In this document: in pieces, positions 14,746 through 24,440 of the stretch
Position numbering within the stretch: the stretch's first letter is position 1
Layout: every line of letters begins with the position of its first letter
Origin: Actinomycetes bacterium
Lineage (GTDB): Bacteria > Actinomycetota > Acidimicrobiia > Acidimicrobiales > RAAP-2
Length of the DNA stretch: 42,547 nt
Reading direction: 5' to 3'
Assembly: GCA_021778895.1 (NCBI GenBank)
Contig: JAJYBR010000011.1
Coordinates: forward strand, 1-42,547
Translations under genes and position numbers: made by a program
Notes under the pieces: generated by a model
Told to the model about the DNA's origin: nothing
The model's database searches: none
Seen by the model: the letters and a program-made list of their open reading frames with translations, nothing else

Positions 14746-16428
14746 ATGGCCATCACGCCATCGCCCGAACGCTCGGACCTGGAGTCGAAGTCCCGCGACG
14801 ACCTGCTGGTCATCGCCAAGGTGAAGGGAGTCGACGTCGGCGCGCGCGCGACCAAGACGACACTGATCGACGCCATCATGGGGGAGGCGATGCCGATCTC
14901 CCGCACGGTGCGCTCGCGCCGGACGGTCGCGATGCCGCCCAGCGAGGACTTCGACGACCTGATCGGCGAGTTCGCACCGGCGGTGCCGACCCCGGCCCCG
15001 GCCGCGCCGACGGCGGCCGCCCCGGCCGCGCCGGCTGCAGCGCGGACGCCGGCCCCCTCGCCGGCGCCGCAGTCAGCGTCGGAGCCGTCCCGCGAGTCCA
15101 GCGCCGCACCGGCCGACACAGGAGCCACGGTCGCCACCACCGAGGCGCCGACCCGCGCGCCGCGCGGGGAGCGCACACGCGAGTTCGCCGACGGCGGACC
15201 GCGCAACCGCCGCAACCGCCGCAGCCGCGGCAACCGCGAGCGCTTCCCCTCCGAAGCCATGCCGGGGGCCGACCAGCCCTACCAGGGCGAGCTGCTCGAC
15301 GTCGAGGGCATCCTCGACCTGCGCGACGACGGCTACGGCTTCGTGCGCACCCGGGGCTTCCACGCGTCGCCCCAGGACGTCTACGTCTCGATCAACCAGG
15401 TCCGCCGCTACGGCCTGCGCAAGGGCGACGTGGTGACGGGCGGCTACCGGCCCGCGGCCTCCAACGAGAAGTACCCGGCGCTGTTGCGCGTGGACACCGT
15501 CGCGGGCCTGGACCCCGAGCTGGCCAAGGCCCGCCCGCGCTTCGAGGACCTGACCCCGCTGTTCCCCGACGAGAAGCTCCGTCTCGAGAACGCGGACCCC
15601 AAGGGTGACCTGACGACACGGATCATCGACCTGATCGCCCCGATCGGGAAGGGCCAGCGCGGGCTGATCGTGTCGCCGCCCAAGGCGGGCAAGACCACCG
15701 TCATGAAGCAGATCGCCCACGCCATCGAGGCCAACAACCCCGAGGTGCACCTCATGGTGCTGCTGGTCGACGAGCGGCCCGAGGAGGTCACCGACATGCG
15801 GCGCAGCGTGCGCGGCGAGGTCATCTCCTCGACCTTCGACCGTCCGGCCGACGAGCACACCCACGTGGCCGAGCTGGCGATCGAGCGGGCCAAGCGCCTG
15901 GTCGAGCAGCGCCGTGACGTGGTGATCATGCTCGACGGGATCACCCGTCTGGCTCGCGCCTACAACCTGGCCGCGCCGGCCACCGGCCGCATCATGTCAG
16001 GTGGCGTGGACTCGGGAGCGCTGTATCCACCCAAGAAGTTCTTCGGGGCGGCGCGCAACATCGAGGAGGGCGGATCCCTGACGATCCTGGCCACGGCCCT
16101 GGTCGAGACCGGATCCAAGATGGACGAGGTCATCTTCGAGGAGTTCAAGGGGACCGGCAACATGGAGCTGAAGTTGGACCGGCGACTGGCCGAGCGCCGG
16201 CTCTACCCGGCCATCGACGTCAACGGGTCCTCGACCCGGCGCGAGGAGCTGCTCTTCGACCGCGACGCCCTGGCCCAGGTCTGGAAGTTGCGCCGAGTCC
16301 TGAACGGCCTGGCCAGCGAGGGCCGCGAGGCGGCCGGCCTCGAGCTGCTCATCGACAAGCTCAAGTCCACCCGCTCCAACGACGAGTTCCTGGCCGAGAT
16401 CGGGCGCGGCCCGACACTTAACAACTGA
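14746..16428 (+). CDS. rho: Transcription termination factor Rho
   Basis: 560 residues; hexameric RNA-dependent ATPase helicase that ends transcription. Residues 10-50 are the Rho N-terminal helical domain ([18 protein letters not shown]). About 75-170 is an Ala/Pro/Ser-rich then Arg/Asn-rich linker ([13 protein letters not shown]), longer than in E. coli but usual for actinomycetes. Then come the cold-shock-like RNA-binding domain (about 180-255, DGYGFVRT...DVYVS) and the ATPase with P-loop SPPKAGKTT (310-318), Walker [16 protein letters not shown] and the Q/R-loop region [31 protein letters not shown] supports the ATG. It is followed by rpmE-prfA-prmC-tsaC. Confidence 0.97.
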   Translation: MAITPSPERSDLESKSRDDLLVIAKVKGVDVGARATKTTLIDAIMGEAMPISRTVRSRRTVAMPPSEDFDDLIGEFAPAVPTPAPAAPTAAAPAAPAAARTPAPSPAPQSASEPSRESSAAPADTGATVATTEAPTRAPRGERTREFADGGPRNRRNRRSRGNRERFPSEAMPGADQPYQGELLDVEGILDLRDDGYGFVRTRGFHASPQDVYVSINQVRRYGLRKGDVVTGGYRPAASNEKYPALLRVDTVAGLDPELAKARPRFEDLTPLFPDEKLRLENADPKGDLTTRIIDLIAPIGKGQRGLIVSPPKAGKTTVMKQIAHAIEANNPEVHLMVLLVDERPEEVTDMRRSVRGEVISSTFDRPADEHTHVAELAIERAKRLVEQRRDVVIMLDGITRLARAYNLAAPATGRIMSGGVDSGALYPPKKFFGAARNIEEGGSLTILATALVETGSKMDEVIFEEFKGTGNMELKLDRRLAERRLYPAIDVNGSSTRREELLFDRDALAQVWKLRRVLNGLASEGREAAGLELLIDKLKSTRSNDEFLAEIGRGPTLNN

Positions 16429-16436
16429 GCATCCGG

Positions 16437-16442
16437 TAGACT
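16437..16442 (+). promoter_or_regulatory. Candidate -10 element of rpmE
   Basis: TAGACT lies 8 bp after the rho stop and 23 nt before the rpmE ATG, giving a leader of about 17 nt with GAAGGAG. It would drive the rpmE-prfA-prmC-tsaC set independently of rho. Confidence 0.45.
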
Positions 16443-16465
16443 TCCTACCCGCGCGAAGGAGCCCT

Positions 16466-16693
16466 ATGAAGACTGACCTCCACCCCCGTTACGTCGAGTG
16501 CACGGTGACGTGCAGCTGCGGCAACACCTTCGTCACCCACTCGACCAAGACCGAGCTCCACGTCGAGCTGTGCAACCAGTGCCACCCCTTCTTCACCGGC
16601 AAGCAGAAGCTGGTGGACACCGGGGGACGCGTCGAGCGCTTCCAGCGTCGCTACGCTCAGCGGTCCGCGAAGGCGCGCACGCCGCGCGCCTAG
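16466..16693 (+). CDS. rpmE: 50S ribosomal protein L31 (zinc-binding form)
   Basis: 75 residues. It keeps the zinc ligands as C-S-C-G near residue 16 and CNQCHPF near 36-39, so it is the C+ (zinc-containing) paralogue rather than the zinc-starvation form. [17 protein letters not shown] and [20 protein letters not shown] are diagnostic. GAAGGAG precedes the ATG by five bases. The prfA Shine-Dalgarno TAGGAGGC begins in its stop codon. Confidence 0.96.
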   Translation: MKTDLHPRYVECTVTCSCGNTFVTHSTKTELHVELCNQCHPFFTGKQKLVDTGGRVERFQRRYAQRSAKARTPRA

Positions 16694-16708
16694 GAGGCGC
16701 GAGCCGCC

Positions 16709-17785
16709 GTGGCGTCGCTGGACGAGACCCTCGACGCCCTCGAGGCGGAGCTGCACCTCGTCGAGACGGCCCTGGCGGCCCCCGACGTCGCCAGCGACCG
16801 CACGCGCCTGCGCGACCTGTCGCGGCGTCACAAGGACCTGGCCGCCCTCAACGAGTCCTGGGTCGCCCTGCGCGCCGCGCGAGCCGATGCGTCCACGGCG
16901 CGCGACCTGATGGGTGCGAGTGAGGGCGACGAGCGCGAGCAGTGGCGAGCCGAGGTGCGCACCGCCGAGGAGCGCGCCGCCGAGCTCGAGACCCGCATCG
17001 AGGAGCTGCTGCTGCCACGGGACCCTAACGAGGGCCGCAACGTCATCGTCGAGATCCGCGGGGCCGAGGGCGGCGAGGAGGCCAACCTCTTCGCGGGCGA
17101 CCTGGCCCAGATGTACCGCCGCTACGCGGCGCTGCGCGGCTGGCAGCTCGAGGTCGTCGAGGAGCGTCCCTCGGACCAGGGCGGCCTCGACGAGGCGACC
17201 TACCTCCTGCGCGGCGAGGACGCCTGGGTGCGCATGGAGCACGAGGCCGGCGTCCACCGCGTCCAGCGCGTGCCCGTCACCGAGGCCAAGGGCCGCGTCC
17301 ACACCTCCTCGGCCACGGTCTCAGTGCTGCCCGAGGCCGACGAGGTCGACGTGGACATCGACCCGGCCGACTTGAAGATCGACGTCTACCGCTCCTCGGG
17401 ACCCGGTGGCCAGAGCGTCAACACCACCGACTCGGCCGTGCGCGTCACCCACCTGCCCACCGGCATCGTCGTGTCGATGCAGGACGAGAAGAGCCAGATC
17501 CAGAATCGCGCCAAGGCGCTGGTGGTGCTGCGCTCCCGCCTGCTGCGGGCCGCCCAGGAGGCCCAGGCCAGCGAGATCGGCGACCTCAAGCGCGCCCAGC
17601 TGGGTGGCGGCGGACGCTCCGAGAAGATCCGCACCTACAACTTCAAGGAGAACCGGGTCACCGACCACCGGATCAACCTGACCTCCTACACGCTCGACGC
17701 CGTGCTGAACGGCGACCTCGATCAGTTCGTCGACGCGCTGATGGCCGCCAAGCGGGCGCGCCAGCTGGCCGGCAGTGACCGCTGA
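16709..17785 (+). CDS. prfA: Peptide chain release factor 1
   Basis: 358 residues; recognises UAA and UAG and triggers peptide release. It shows the N-terminal helical domain, the decoding-region block with [15 protein letters not shown], and the catalytic GGQ at 233-235 in [18 protein letters not shown], plus the C-terminal [16 protein letters not shown] signature that separates RF1/RF2 from rescue factors. The RF1-like PxT region is not spelled out by eye, but the position next to prmC and after rpmE supports RF1. GTG start with TAGGAGGC upstream. It overlaps prmC by 11 bp. Confidence 0.95.
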   Translation: MASLDETLDALEAELHLVETALAAPDVASDRTRLRDLSRRHKDLAALNESWVALRAARADASTARDLMGASEGDEREQWRAEVRTAEERAAELETRIEELLLPRDPNEGRNVIVEIRGAEGGEEANLFAGDLAQMYRRYAALRGWQLEVVEERPSDQGGLDEATYLLRGEDAWVRMEHEAGVHRVQRVPVTEAKGRVHTSSATVSVLPEADEVDVDIDPADLKIDVYRSSGPGGQSVNTTDSAVRVTHLPTGIVVSMQDEKSQIQNRAKALVVLRSRLLRAAQEAQASEIGDLKRAQLGGGGRSEKIRTYNFKENRVTDHRINLTSYTLDAVLNGDLDQFVDALMAAKRARQLAGSDR

Positions 17786-18581
17786 GCCCACCGCGGCCGA
17801 GCTGGTGGCGGGCCTCGAGCGCCGGGAGGCGCGATGGCTGCTCGAGGAGTTCGGCAGTGACCCGGCTCGCCTGGCCGCCGCGGTCGCGCGCCGCCGCAGC
17901 GGCGAGCCCCTCCAGTACATCGTGGGCCACTGGCCCTTCCGCGGGCTCGACTTAGACCTCGACAGCCGCGTCCTGATCCCGCGCCCCGAGACCGAGGAGC
18001 TGGTGGGCGTGGCCCTCGACGTCCTGGCCGCGCGCCAGGTCGCCGCCCCGACGCTGCTCGACCTGGGCTGCGGGAGCGGGGCGATCGGCCTGTCCCTCCT
18101 GGCCGAGCTGGCCGCGCGCGGGGTGCTGGCCACCCTGGTCGCCGTCGACGTGTCTCCTGGGGCCCTGGCCGTCGCGCGGCGCAACGCGCGCAAGCACGCC
18201 CTGACCACGGTCTCGTTCCTGGAGGGCTCGTGGTACGAGGCGCTCGACGCGTCGCTCGCCGGACGCATCGACCTGATCGTCGCCAACCCGCCCTACGTGG
18301 GGGCGGCCGAGTACGGCACCCTCGACCCGGTCATCGCCCACGAGCCGCGCGGTGCCCTGGTCGCCGCCGACGCCCGCGGGGTGCCCGGGCTGGCCGACCT
18401 GGTGCGCGTGGTCGAGGGCGCGCCGCACTGGCTCAGCGCCGGCGGGGCGCTCGTCGTCGAGCACGGCGACAACCACCGCGAGGCGCTGCGCCGCGTCGCC
18501 TACGGCGTCGGCCTGCGCGACCTGGTGGACCACGACGACCTGGCGGGCAAGCCCCGGATCCTGGTGGCCCACCGGCCGTGA
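17775..18581 (+). CDS. prmC: Release factor glutamine methyltransferase
   Basis: 268 residues; methylates the Gln of the GGQ motif in RF1 and RF2 using S-adenosylmethionine. The N-terminal helical domain (about 1-70) includes RRSGEPLQYIVGHWPF, then VLIPRPETEEL, the SAM motif LLDLGCGSGAIGLSLL and the catalytic NPPY in DLIVANPPYVG, which hydrogen-bonds the Gln amide. It starts with GTG inside the prfA 3' end (11-bp overlap), coupling it to one of its own substrates, and its stop overlaps the tsaC start as GTGA. Confidence 0.95.
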   Translation: MTAEPTAAELVAGLERREARWLLEEFGSDPARLAAAVARRRSGEPLQYIVGHWPFRGLDLDLDSRVLIPRPETEELVGVALDVLAARQVAAPTLLDLGCGSGAIGLSLLAELAARGVLATLVAVDVSPGALAVARRNARKHALTTVSFLEGSWYEALDASLAGRIDLIVANPPYVGAAEYGTLDPVIAHEPRGALVAADARGVPGLADLVRVVEGAPHWLSAGGALVVEHGDNHREALRRVAYGVGLRDLVDHDDLAGKPRILVAHRP

Positions 18582-19180
18582 GGGACCTGACGCTCCCCGA
18601 GGCCATCGCCGCCCTGGCGGCGGGCGAGGCCGTGGCCCTGCCGACTGACACCGTCTACGGCGTGGGTGCCGCACTGGCCCACCCCGCGGCGGTCGCCCGC
18701 CTGTTCGCCCTGAAGGGCCGCCCCACGACCGTCGCCCTGCCCGTCGTGCTCGGCGACACCGATCAGGTGGCGACCCTGGCGGTCACCTGGTCGCCGCAGG
18801 CCGCGACGCTGGCCGCGGCCTGCTGGCCCGGGGCGCTGACCATCGTCGTGCCGGCGGCACCGGCCCTGGCCGCCCTGGTGGGCGGGGACGCGTCGGTCGG
18901 CCTGCGGGTCCCCGACGACGAGACGGTCCGCGCGGCCGCTCGCGCCGTCGGCCCCCTGGCCCTGACCAGTGCCAACGCCCACGGCGCCCCGCCGGCCACC
19001 ACCGCGGCCGCCGTGCGTGCCGCCCTGTCCGACGGACTGGCCGGCGTGGTCGACGCCGGGACGCGCGACGGGACGGTCTCGACGGTCGTCGACCTCACCG
19101 GCCCGCGCTGGCGGGTGCGGCGGGCCGGGGCGATTCCGGCCGCGCGCCTGGCCGAGCTGCTCGGTCCGGGCGCCGACTGA
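18578..19180 (+). CDS. tsaC: L-threonylcarbamoyladenylate synthase (YrdC/Sua5 family)
   Basis: 200 residues; makes threonylcarbamoyl-AMP from threonine, bicarbonate and ATP for the t6A modification at position 37 of ANN-decoding tRNAs. The YrdC fold is shown by ALPTDTVYGVGAAL, the KGR motif in FALKGRPTTVALPV, WPGALTIVVPA, VGLRVPDDE and PLALTSANAHGAPP. The C-terminal Sua5 domain is absent, so this is the short TsaC type. The GTG start overlaps the prmC stop (GTGA); the frame is open far upstream but is only a shadow of prmC there. The stop is immediately followed by the convergent enoyl-CoA hydratase stop. Confidence 0.92.
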   Translation: MRDLTLPEAIAALAAGEAVALPTDTVYGVGAALAHPAAVARLFALKGRPTTVALPVVLGDTDQVATLAVTWSPQAATLAAACWPGALTIVVPAAPALAALVGGDASVGLRVPDDETVRAAARAVGPLALTSANAHGAPPATTAAAVRAALSDGLAGVVDAGTRDGTVSTVVDLTGPRWRVRRAGAIPAARLAELLGPGAD

Positions 19181-19945
19181 TCAGGCGCTCGGGGGCGGGA
19201 CCCAGGCGGCCGGCCGCTTCTCGCGGTAGGCGGCGATCCCCTCGCGCGCGGCGTCGCTGGCGAAGCGCGCCGCCGAGATCTCGGCGGCCTTCGCGAAGGC
19301 CGTCTCGCGGTCCAGCGCGGGCAGCTCGCGCACCAGCCGCTTGGTGATCGCCAGGGCGCCGGGCTCGCCGGCGAGCAGGTCCGCCACGATCGCGGCGATC
19401 GCGGCGTCGAGCGCCTCGGGCTCGGCCGTCGCGGTGATCAGCCCGACGCGCGCCGCCTCGGCCGCGTCGAAGCGCCCGCCGCGCAGCATGGCCGCCCGGG
19501 CGTCGGCCGGGCGCATCTTGGGCAGGCACACGACCGCGATCATGGCGGGCACCAGGCCGAGGCGCACCTCGGTGAACCCGAAGGTCGCGCCCGAGGTGGC
19601 GACCGCGATATCGCAGGCGGCCGCGAGGCCCACGCCGCCGGCCACGCAGTGGCCGGCGATGCGACCGACGACCGGCTGGGCGAGGTCCTGGAGGCGGCGC
19701 AGCACGGCGGTGAGGTCGCGGGGCGCCCCTCCGGGGGCGGCGGCCGTGGCCAGGTCGGCGCCGGCGCAAAAGACGTGGCCGGCATTGGTGAGGACGACGA
19801 CCCGGATGTCGGGGGACGCCTCGGCGGCGTCGAGCGCGCCGTGGAGCTCCTCGAGCATCGGGGCGCTCAGCACGTTGCGGTGCTCGGCGTCGGCCAGCGT
19901 GATGGTGAGCACCGGGCCCGCGCGCGAGGTCTCGACGTGGCTCAC
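19181..19945 (-). CDS. Enoyl-CoA hydratase/isomerase family protein
   Basis: 254 residues of the crotonase fold. The oxyanion-hole segments are FCAGADL (about 59-65) and the block HCVAGGVGLAAACDIAVAT, and FTEVRLGLVPAMIA follows. The crotonase catalytic Glu region is replaced partly by hydrophobics (LGLVPAMIA rather than the usual E-xx-GxxP), which occurs in methylglutaconyl-CoA or isohexenylglutaconyl-CoA hydratase-like members. It is the last gene of a reverse-strand operon with an acyl-CoA carboxylase and an AtuA-family protein, so hydration of a branched glutaconyl-CoA (as by LiuC or AtuE) is a reasonable hypothesis. The GTG start overlaps the preceding stop as GTGA. Confidence 0.85.
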   Translation of the reverse strand: MSHVETSRAGPVLTITLADAEHRNVLSAPMLEELHGALDAAEASPDIRVVVLTNAGHVFCAGADLATAAAPGGAPRDLTAVLRRLQDLAQPVVGRIAGHCVAGGVGLAAACDIAVATSGATFGFTEVRLGLVPAMIAVVCLPKMRPADARAAMLRGGRFDAAEAARVGLITATAEPEALDAAIAAIVADLLAGEPGALAITKRLVRELPALDRETAFAKAAEISAARFASDAAREGIAAYREKRPAAWVPPPSA

Positions 19946-20742
19946 GAGCCCTGTCCCGGCGCGGGAGGCGTGGTCGGGCCGCCGGCGAAGGCCTGGGCCC
20001 GGGTGAGCCAGTGGTGCGCGAGCTCGCCGGCGCGCAGCGCCGTGTCGTCGACGTGGCGGCGCTGGGTCACGACGAGGCAGAAGTCCTCGCCGGCCCCCTC
20101 GACCCAGTCGTCGGCGCCCTCAGGCCCGAGCGTCCAGGTCGCGCCCGAGGGCGCGCGCAGGCGCAGTCCCACCTGGCCGGGCGGCGGCGTCTCGCCGCGC
20201 ACGCGGTAGGACCACTCCCGCGTCGCCAGGCCCAGGCGCGCGACGTGGATCAGGCGATCGGTCGGCACGAGCGGTCGCGCGAGGGCGGCACCGACGTCGT
20301 GGCCGTGGGCCCAGGTCTCCATGAGGCGGGCGCGCGCGAAGGACCGGGCGGACATCGAGGGCCCGTACCAGGGAACGCGACGCCGCGGCTCGGCGTGTGT
20401 CAGCCCCGCGGCCAGCGCCTGGCGGGCCGCGGTCCAGCGCTCCAGCAGGCGCGCCGGGTCCTCGCCACGCTGCAGGGTGGCCGCATCGAGGTCGGCGGAT
20501 GCGAGGGCCCGCACCAGGGCGTCGCGCTGGGCGACGAAGGCCGACTCGTCGTCGAGGGCCTGGGCGGCGGCGGCGTCGAAGTAGGCCAGGTGGGCGATCT
20601 GGTCGTGCACGTCCCAGCCGGCGGCCGGCGTGGCCCGGCTCCAGTCAGCGGCCGCGAGATCGGCGACCAGGGCCGCCACGGCGTCTTGCTCGCCGGTCAG
20701 GTCGGCGCGCAACTGCTCCCACTCGTCCACGGGGGCCATCAT
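19942..20742 (-). CDS. TIGR03084-type metal-binding protein (MDMPI/DinB-like fold)
   Basis: About 266 residues. The N-terminal half is a four-helix mycothiol-dependent maleylpyruvate isomerase/DinB-like domain with WDVHDQIAHLAYFD (about 47-60) and MSARSFARARLMETWAHGHD (about 145-165), supplying the His/Glu/His metal site. The C-terminal half (about 185-255) resembles an SCP2-like domain. Members usually lie beside AtuA-family and acyl-CoA carboxylase genes, as here; their reaction is unknown. Two tandem ATGs exist. The first (20742) overlaps the AtuA-like stop as ATGA and is preferred. It overlaps the enoyl-CoA hydratase start. Confidence 0.72.
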   Translation of the reverse strand: MMAPVDEWEQLRADLTGEQDAVAALVADLAAADWSRATPAAGWDVHDQIAHLAYFDAAAAQALDDESAFVAQRDALVRALASADLDAATLQRGEDPARLLERWTAARQALAAGLTHAEPRRRVPWYGPSMSARSFARARLMETWAHGHDVGAALARPLVPTDRLIHVARLGLATREWSYRVRGETPPPGQVGLRLRAPSGATWTLGPEGADDWVEGAGEDFCLVVTQRRHVDDTALRAGELAHHWLTRAQAFAGGPTTPPAPGQGS

Positions 20743-22499
20743 GCCAGCAGGCGTGCCGGGACGTCGACGACGCGGCTGCGCAGCCACTCGCTGAGGCCCT
20801 TGGCCTGCCGGTCCTGCCGGCTCGAGGACGAGACGCCCTCTTCGAGCAGGCCCTCGATCACGAAGTTCAGCGCGCGCAGGTTGGCCAGGCGGTAGCGCGC
20901 GACGCGGTGGCGCGCCACCTCGGGCAAGAGACGCGCGAGCCGCTCGACGGTGAGGAATCCGTCGAGCCAGGCCCAAGCCTCCGGGGAGCGGGCGAACACG
21001 CCGAGGTTGGCGTCGCCACCCTTGTCGCCCGAGCGCGCACCCACGACCCGACCCAAGGGCACGCGCACGCACGGCTCGTCCGCGACGGGCCCCGCGGGGG
21101 CGTCCTCGGGCGCGGGTGCCGCCGCGGGCGCCACGAGGGCGCGGGGAGCGACGACGGTGCGCTCGCCCCCGAGCACCGTGACGATCTGGGGGACCAGGTC
21201 CGCGGACACCAGGGCCGGCCGGTAGATGCCGACGGGCTCGGCCGCCCCGGGGGCGCGTCCGGGGAAGAAGAATCCCGGGATCGTCGCCAGGGCCAGGCCG
21301 ATCGCGGCGTCGGCCAGGGCGCGACCCACCTTGGCCTCGTCGGCGTCGCGCAGCGTGATGCGCCAGAGCGCCACGGCCTCCTCGTTGGTCTGCGGGTCGG
21401 CCTTCTCGGTGCGGGCCAGGTGCGTCGTGACCCGGTCGAACTCCCGGGGCCCGTACGGGGAGGCGTGCCAGAACGCCGACTCGACGAGGGTCGCCTTGGC
21501 CTCGACGTCCAGGCCCGTGAGGGCGACCTCGAGGTCCTGGCGATAGCCCCCGAGCTCGGTACAGGCCACCTTCAGGGTGGCCGGCGGCGCCTCGCCGCGC
21601 ACGCCGGTGACCTGGACCCGGTCCCGTCCCATCTGGCGCAGCTCGACGGTGTCGAAGCGGGCCACCACGTCGGGCCCCAGGTAGCGCGGGCTGTCGATCT
21701 CGTAGAGCAGCTGGGAGGTCACGGTGCCCACCGACACCTCGCCACCGGTGCCGTCGTGCTTGCCGATCACGCTGGAGCCGTCCTCGGCGACCTCGGCCCA
21801 GGGGAAGCCCACGTGCTCGAGCCCGGGCACCTCGCCGAAGAAGGAGTAGTTGCCGCCGGTCGCCTGGGCGCCGCACTCGAGGATGTGGCCGGCCACGACT
21901 GCGCCGGCCAGGGCGTCGTAGTCGTCGGGGGCCCAGCCGTGGTGCCAGGCCGCGGGCCCGCAGGTCAGCGCGGCGTCGGTGACGCGCCCGGTCACCACGA
22001 CGTCGGCGCCGCGCGCGAGCGCCTCGACGATCCCGAAGGCGCCCAGGTACGCGTTCGCCGTCAGGATCCCCGCGCGCGCGAGGGGCGTGCCGTCGTGCGC
22101 GTCGCGCACCGGCGTGCCGGCGGCCGCGAGCGCGTCGAGCCGGTCCACCAGGTCGTCCCCGCTGACGTAGGCGATGCGCGGTGCCAGGCCGAGCCGGTCG
22201 GCCAGCGTGGCCAGGTCGTCGGCCAGGTGGTCGGGATCGAGGCCCCCGGCGTTGGTGACGACGCGGATGCCCCGGTCCAGGCACGTGCCGAGGACCTGCT
22301 CCATCTGGGGAAGGAAGGTCCCGGCGTAGCCGTGGCCGGGAGCCTTGGCCCGCCGGCGGGCCAAGATGAGCATGGTCAGCTCGGCCAGCCAGTCACCGGT
22401 GAGGACGTCGATGGGCCCGTCCTCGACCATCTCGCGCGCCGCGCTCAGCCGATCGCCGTAGAAGCCCGAGCAGTTGGCGATGCGGATCGGCGCGGCCAC
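20739..22499 (-). CDS. AtuA-family (acyclic terpene utilization) protein
   Basis: 586 residues. The N-terminal about 440 residues match the AtuA/DUF1446 family: IRIANCSGFYGDRLSAA at the start, IDVLTGDWLAELTMLIL, GIRVVTNAGGLDP, TANAYLGA, VVTGRVTDAALTCGP and the GHILECGAQATGGNY block. The C-terminal about 100 residues are a small alpha/beta domain with VGARSGDKGGDANLGV. In Pseudomonas, AtuA is required for citronellol/geraniol breakdown, but its biochemical role is not settled. The GTG start follows the carboxylase alpha stop with no gap (TGA-GTG). The set suggests a branched or terpenoid acyl-CoA pathway, though many actinomycetes carry this cassette without proven terpene use. Confidence 0.85.
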   Translation of the reverse strand: MAAPIRIANCSGFYGDRLSAAREMVEDGPIDVLTGDWLAELTMLILARRRAKAPGHGYAGTFLPQMEQVLGTCLDRGIRVVTNAGGLDPDHLADDLATLADRLGLAPRIAYVSGDDLVDRLDALAAAGTPVRDAHDGTPLARAGILTANAYLGAFGIVEALARGADVVVTGRVTDAALTCGPAAWHHGWAPDDYDALAGAVVAGHILECGAQATGGNYSFFGEVPGLEHVGFPWAEVAEDGSSVIGKHDGTGGEVSVGTVTSQLLYEIDSPRYLGPDVVARFDTVELRQMGRDRVQVTGVRGEAPPATLKVACTELGGYRQDLEVALTGLDVEAKATLVESAFWHASPYGPREFDRVTTHLARTEKADPQTNEEAVALWRITLRDADEAKVGRALADAAIGLALATIPGFFFPGRAPGAAEPVGIYRPALVSADLVPQIVTVLGGERTVVAPRALVAPAAAPAPEDAPAGPVADEPCVRVPLGRVVGARSGDKGGDANLGVFARSPEAWAWLDGFLTVERLARLLPEVARHRVARYRLANLRALNFVIEGLLEEGVSSSSRQDRQAKGLSEWLRSRVVDVPARLLA

Positions 22500-24440
22500 T
22501 CACGCCTCGTCGTCGGTCGCCTCGGGCTCGAGGTCGAGCAGCACGGCCCCGGTGGACACCTGGTCGCCGGGGCGCACCACGACCTCGGTGACCACGCCCG
22601 CGTAAGGCGCCGTCACCGGGTGCTCCATCTTCATGGCCTCCAAGACGACCAGGATCGTGCCGGCCTCCACGCGCGTGCCGGCTTCGACGCGCACCTCGTG
22701 GACCACGCCAGGCATGGGGGCGTCGAGGGACCCGGCGTGGGTCAGGGTCGCCCCGTCGTCGGTGGCGAAGACCGGAACCTCGACCAGGGTCAGGGTGCCT
22801 CCGGGCACCTGGACGTGGAAGCGTGCTTGCGCCACGGTCACCGGCACCGCCGCGCGCACGCCGCCCACCTCGAGGTCGATGCCCTCGGGCCACCACGCGT
22901 GGACCCGCGCCGGTCCCGCGCTCGTGCGCACCGAGCCGTCGCGCTCGTAGTGGTAGGCGACCGTCAGGGTCTGGCCCCCGGCGCTGAACTCCACGCGCTG
23001 GTCGGGCAGGCGGGCGTTGCGCCAGCCGCTCGGCAGGCCGCCCAGCACGGGCGCCTCGCGGCGGTGGCGCTCGGCGCGCCACAGTGCCGCCGCCACGGCA
23101 GCGCGCGCGACCTCCTCGTCCGAGACGATCAGCGCCCGCGGGGGGTCGTGGCGCTCGATGAAGTCGGTGGTGGTGTCGCCCGCGGCGAAGGCCGCCGAGC
23201 GCAGCGTGTTGACCAGGAAGTCGCGATTCGTGACGACCCCGCCCAGGTGCAAGCGCTCGAGGGCCCGGGCCAGGGCCGTGGTGGCCGCCTCGCGCGTGGG
23301 CGCGTGGGCGATCACCTTGGCCAGCAGCGAGTCGAAGGCCACCGAGACGTGCGATCCGGCCTCGACGCCTGACTCCCAGCGCACCGGCGGCGTGGCGGCC
23401 GGGGCGAACGCCTCGAGCTGTCCGGTCGCGGGCAGGAACCCGGCCGTCGGGTCTTCGGCGCACAGCCGCGCCTCGATGGCCCAGCCGCCCGGTGCGCGCG
23501 CGGGCACCTCGACGTCGCGCTCCGCGGCCACCGCCAGCTGGGCGGCCACCAGGTCGTAGCCGGTGACCTCCTCGGTGACCGGGTGCTCGACCTGCAGGCG
23601 CGTGTTGACCTCGAGGAAGTAGAACTCGCCGCTCGCCGCGTCGAGGAGGAACTCGATGGTTCCCGCCGAGCGGTAGCCGATCGCCGAGGCCAGGCGCTCG
23701 GCGGCCGCCCCGAGCGCCGCGCGGACCTCGGGGCTGACGGAGGGTGACGGCGTCTCCTCGATGAGCTTCTGGTGGCGGCGCTGGATGGAGCACTCGCGCT
23801 CGCCGAGGATGCGCACCGTGCCGTGGTGGTCGACCAGGATCTGCACCTCGACGTGGTGCGGCGCGGACAGGTGCCGCTCCAAGAAGACGTGGCCGTCCCC
23901 GAAGGCGGCGGTCGCCTCGCGCTGGGCCACGGCCAGGGCCGCGGCGAGGTCCTCGGCGCGCTCGACGACGCGCATGCCCTTGCCGCCGCCTCCCGCGGCC
24001 GCCTTGACGAGCAGGGGGTAGCCGACGGCGTCGGCCTGGTCGGGGTCGTCGCTCCAGGGCAGCACGGGCACGCCGAGCTGGTGGGCCAGCTCCTTGGCGC
24101 GGACCTTGTCGCCCACGGCCTCGATGGCCTCGGCGGGCGGCCCGATCCAGGTCAGTCCGGCCGCCGTGACCTGGCGCGCGAAGGCGGCGCTCTCGGACAG
24201 GAAGCCGTAGCCCGGGTGCACGGCGTCGGCGCCCGCGCGCACGGCGGCCTCCACGATGGCCGCTCCGTCGAGGTAGGTGGAGCCCAGGCGCAGCGCCAGG
24301 TCGGCGTCGCGCACGTAGGGAGCGCCGGCGTCCGCGTCCACGTAGACGGCGATGCCGGTCAGGCCGAGTCGTCGCACGGTGCGCAGGACGCGCCGGGCGA
24401 TCTCCCCGCGATTGGCCACGAGGACCCGGGTCACGCTCAC
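22500..24440 (-). CDS. Biotin-dependent acyl-CoA carboxylase alpha subunit (biotin carboxylase + BCCP)
   Basis: 646 residues. The biotin carboxylase domain (about 1-445) has VLVANRGEIARRV, HPGYGFLSE, the ATP-grasp loop KAAAGGGGKGMRVV, the catalytic ERECSIQRRHQK block and EVNTRLQVEHPVTE. A BT-like linker follows. The C-terminal biotinyl domain carries EAMKMEHP with the biotin-accepting Lys at about 604. This is the architecture of methylcrotonyl-, geranyl- and propionyl-CoA carboxylase alpha subunits (MccA/AtuF/LiuD). The true start is GTG 24440, four bases overlapping the beta subunit stop (GTGA) and giving the family N-terminus; the frame continues upstream inside the beta gene without meaning. 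Confidence 0.93.
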   Translation of the reverse strand: MSVTRVLVANRGEIARRVLRTVRRLGLTGIAVYVDADAGAPYVRDADLALRLGSTYLDGAAIVEAAVRAGADAVHPGYGFLSESAAFARQVTAAGLTWIGPPAEAIEAVGDKVRAKELAHQLGVPVLPWSDDPDQADAVGYPLLVKAAAGGGGKGMRVVERAEDLAAALAVAQREATAAFGDGHVFLERHLSAPHHVEVQILVDHHGTVRILGERECSIQRRHQKLIEETPSPSVSPEVRAALGAAAERLASAIGYRSAGTIEFLLDAASGEFYFLEVNTRLQVEHPVTEEVTGYDLVAAQLAVAAERDVEVPARAPGGWAIEARLCAEDPTAGFLPATGQLEAFAPAATPPVRWESGVEAGSHVSVAFDSLLAKVIAHAPTREAATTALARALERLHLGGVVTNRDFLVNTLRSAAFAAGDTTTDFIERHDPPRALIVSDEEVARAAVAAALWRAERHRREAPVLGGLPSGWRNARLPDQRVEFSAGGQTLTVAYHYERDGSVRTSAGPARVHAWWPEGIDLEVGGVRAAVPVTVAQARFHVQVPGGTLTLVEVPVFATDDGATLTHAGSLDAPMPGVVHEVRVEAGTRVEAGTILVVLEAMKMEHPVTAPYAGVVTEVVVRPGDQVSTGAVLLDLEPEATDDEA

